64,000 bases of DNA from Lachnospiraceae bacterium AC2028 (GTDB lineage Bacteria > Bacillota > Clostridia > Lachnospirales > Lachnospiraceae): contig JNJD01000007.1 of NCBI GenBank assembly GCA_000702685.1, positions 372,001 through 436,000 on the forward strand, given 5' to 3'. The position numbers were made by a program, and so were the translations under genes. The notes under the pieces were generated by a model. The model was not told where the DNA came from. It made no database searches and saw only the letters and a list, made by a program, of their open reading frames with translations. How positions within the stretch are numbered: position 1 is the stretch's first letter; the number at the start of each line of letters is the position of its first letter. This document shows positions 62,020 through 64,000 of this stretch, piece after piece.

Positions 62020-64000
62020 TCAAACATTTCCGGATATGAATGTGATCTCATCCTTGAGTGTATCCGGAACCTTCTGTCCCGAATTGACCAGTTTCTTCTC
62101 GAGACCTTCAAGCCTGTGCAGCTTCTGGCCCTTTTTGAGTTCGCTGCGGTCAATCAGTTCGGTATATATCGGATTGGTCCTCTGCTTTGCATTCAGCTTG
62201 CTGCTGAACGGGCAGTAGGTATGGATTATCTGTCTTGCAACTTTATTGAGTCTGGGAGATCCGTTTCCTTCGTACATGATCCAGAGGATATAATCACGTA
62301 TGAACATTTCCTTGAAGCTGTTCTTGGCTCTCTGGAGCGAAGTCCTGATCTTCTCCTTGATCTCGGGACTCAGATCCCTGTTCTTTCTGTAGAACTGTAC
62401 ATAATCAAAATATTCACTGGTAAGAGAATGTTCGGTGACATCGTTCCATCTTGCACCCTGAATGCGTTTGCACATTTCCCATCTGAAGTCTCCGGTAAGC
62501 CTGATAAGTGTTCCGAAGATATCCTCGGCATGGAAAATACTGATCGCCATCCTTGCGGGCGAAGTGCGGAGCTTGCCTTCGATCTCCTGCCACATTACGG
62601 CTCTTGTTCCCATATTGGGCATAAGTATGAAGTCGGGAAGGAATTCGAGGTGTATCGTTTCCTTGCCCATGACGTCCATATTCTTCTGGTCAAGAGTCTC
62701 GCGGTAATATGCGGAATAATCAATATCCCTTATCCTTCCGAGCGCTTCGGAGATCGCTTCAAGAGTAACAAGCGTGGAAGAGGGCTCCTTGATGCAAGTC
62801 TTCTCCAGGAATATCGGACAGAAGGTGGTTATCCTTCCGTATGTGACCTTATCTGCCGAACGGAAGAAATTATCAAGTTCGAACGCAACCTTGGCCTTTC
62901 CGTCCGCAAGTCTTCTTTTTTCCTCGGCCGCATCTATCTTGTTCTGGATCTTGAGCTTGTGGATCGTATCGGTATAATCGGTATCGAACTCATCGCGGCT
63001 GGGATCCTTCTTGCCGCTATAAATATTCCTGAGCCAGTCATAGAAAGTGTAGATGCCCGCTCCGGAATGATCCTTTAGCTGGGACGCTATGCCCGCAAGA
63101 TATGCGGAATATTTCCTGCCCGCAAGCTGTTCATCCACGTATCCGAAATAAAGGAACATAAGGACCGGAAGAGTGGGAGTCTTTTCGAGAGTTTTGAAAA
63201 ATACCATTTTATAGATATCATAAAACTCGGCTGCGATCCTTTTTCTGAGAGATGCGGTATCATCATCCACGGATTCGGGATCGTCAACGTTCTTCAGATC
63301 GACAACATGTGTCTTGAAGTTTATGACGGTTTCCGATTCTTCTCCGATGAAATCAATGATCTTATCGAGCGAGCCGTTAAGCTCCTCGGTATATCTTGCA
63401 TCATCGGTACCTTCATCGGGCTCTTCTTCATCGGGAGCTTCGGGAAGGTTGTCCGCCTTGTCGGCGAAAGCATCCATCCTGCTCCTGTATATTCCGTCAT
63501 CAAGACCGACCTCATCATAGAAGGATTCCTCTATGCGGGTGATGGTCTTTCTCAGTTCAAACATATCTTCGCTTCCCGGACTGAGCCTGAAGAACAGTTC
63601 GGTAAGATGATCGTAGAGGTCGCTTCCATCCGGTTTGAAATAAATATTTCCGAGTTCCTGCCTGAAGGTGTAATAATTGTCGAGAAGCTGGTATGCCTTT
63701 CTCGAATCGAGACTGCCCTTTCTGAGCATGCCCATCGTGACCGACAGGTCCGCGGTCACCGTCTTGCCCGTTTCGGACTGATAAAGCTTGGCAAGTCCGG
63801 CATAATAATCGGCCAGCCAGGTGTCGGAAGATTCCTCTATAAGATAAGTGTCGAGTTCGGATATCTCTCCGATCTCCTCCGCTTTTACACGGAACTTTTT
63901 GCAGAGATTTTTATACAGCTCCGCATCCCTGCCGAGCTTCTGGTACAGATCGCCCGAATGGATCTCGGATGTCTGGCACTGTCCGAGAAGTCCGGTTATC
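62020..64000 (-). CDS. Large protein of unknown function (5' end beyond window)
   Basis: The frame is open from the right edge to a stop at 62020, at least 660 residues; a GTG at 63759 is internal, not the start. It is mainly helical and charged. The acidic low-complexity stretch LPEAPDEEEPDEGTDDARY separates two halves. The C-terminal half contains LEFLPDFILMPNMGTRAVMWQEIEGKLRTSPARM, which resembles regions of proteins that precede MoxR genes in Clostridia, but I cannot name a family. No membrane helix or signal peptide is visible. It is the first visible gene of the MoxR operon. Confidence 0.75.
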   Translation of the reverse strand, partial: ITGLLGQCQTSEIHSGDLYQKLGRDAELYKNLCKKFRVKAEEIGEISELDTYLIEESSDTWLADYYAGLAKLYQSETGKTVTADLSVTMGMLRKGSLDSRKAYQLLDNYYTFRQELGNIYFKPDGSDLYDHLTELFFRLSPGSEDMFELRKTITRIEESFYDEVGLDDGIYRSRMDAFADKADNLPEAPDEEEPDEGTDDARYTEELNGSLDKIIDFIGEESETVINFKTHVVDLKNVDDPESVDDDTASLRKRIAAEFYDIYKMVFFKTLEKTPTLPVLMFLYFGYVDEQLAGRKYSAYLAGIASQLKDHSGAGIYTFYDWLRNIYSGKKDPSRDEFDTDYTDTIHKLKIQNKIDAAEEKRRLADGKAKVAFELDNFFRSADKVTYGRITTFCPIFLEKTCIKEPSSTLVTLEAISEALGRIRDIDYSAYYRETLDQKNMDVMGKETIHLEFLPDFILMPNMGTRAVMWQEIEGKLRTSPARMAISIFHAEDIFGTLIRLTGDFRWEMCKRIQGARWNDVTEHSLTSEYFDYVQFYRKNRDLSPEIKEKIRTSLQRAKNSFKEMFIRDYILWIMYEGNGSPRLNKVARQIIHTYCPFSSKLNAKQRTNPIYTELIDRSELKKGQKLHRLEGLEKKLVNSGQKVPDTLKDEITFISGNV

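Overview
The window is a dense, almost entirely minus-strand stretch of a Gram-positive anaerobe. The protein content points to the class Clostridia, probably a Lachnospiraceae-like organism: ferredoxin/NADPH-type GltBD, an ANTAR regulator beside glnA, DUF4418, DUF1667 with GlpA-like genes, Lpl-type sugar ABC genes and SD-rich starts (inference; no rRNA or marker gene is present). I see no tRNA, rRNA, CRISPR array, IS element or prophage. No gene-free stretch exceeds about 250 bp.

1-10.1 kb is a nitrogen-assimilation block: an ANTAR RNA-binding regulator (cut by the left edge), glnA, gltD, gltB, and an ammonium channel fused to a PII domain. The glnA, gltB and amt leaders each start at a strong promoter, open directly with a hairpin carrying an ANTAR-type hexaloop (A at position 1, G at 4), and that hairpin overlaps the 5' arm of an intrinsic terminator. 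The amt leader has two such units in tandem. The regulator and its likely targets therefore lie side by side.

10.1-13.9 kb holds GH5 glycosidase - trpE - trpG, followed by an HD hydrolase. 14.0-26.1 kb is sulfur metabolism: a divergent cysteine-synthase paralogue with a LanC-like protein, cysK, metB-like, metY, patB/malY, metNIQ, an SGNH hydrolase and a LysR regulator.

25.2-37.5 kb is the most interesting part. It is one apparent operon encoding a nitrogenase-like enzyme (NifB-like radical SAM, NifX-like, NifH-like, a cysteine synthase, NifK-like, NifD-like), a NitT/TauT-type ABC importer, DUF4418, an FtsX/LolD-type ABC pair and the LysR regulator. Four promoters in the window share a 20-bp box (Y-TATA-R, 7 nt, TTATAAC) exactly 21 bp from a TRTACA-like -10 element. 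They drive lanC-cysK2, metY-metB, metQNI-patB and the nitrogenase-like operon. This places the nitrogenase-like enzyme in a sulfur regulon. With no NifEN, with the N2-reduction residues replaced and with a CysK inside the operon, it looks like an organosulfur C-S-cleaving system related in concept to methylthio-alkane reductase, not a nitrogen fixer.

37.7-43.5 kb is a run of small accessory genes (flavin reductase, HAD phosphatases, GNATs, a thioesterase, an adenosine-deaminase-like remnant). 43.5-48.8 kb has a serpin lipoprotein, an SSS symporter and an EAL phosphodiesterase fused to a beta-helix-like domain. 49-52.4 kb is an Lpl-type sugar ABC transporter. 52.6-57.3 kb is a glycerol operon (glpA-like, FAD oxidoreductase, DUF1667, glpK). 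57.4-64 kb is a transglutaminase / DUF58 / MoxR cluster preceded by a small protein and a large unrecognised protein cut by the right edge.
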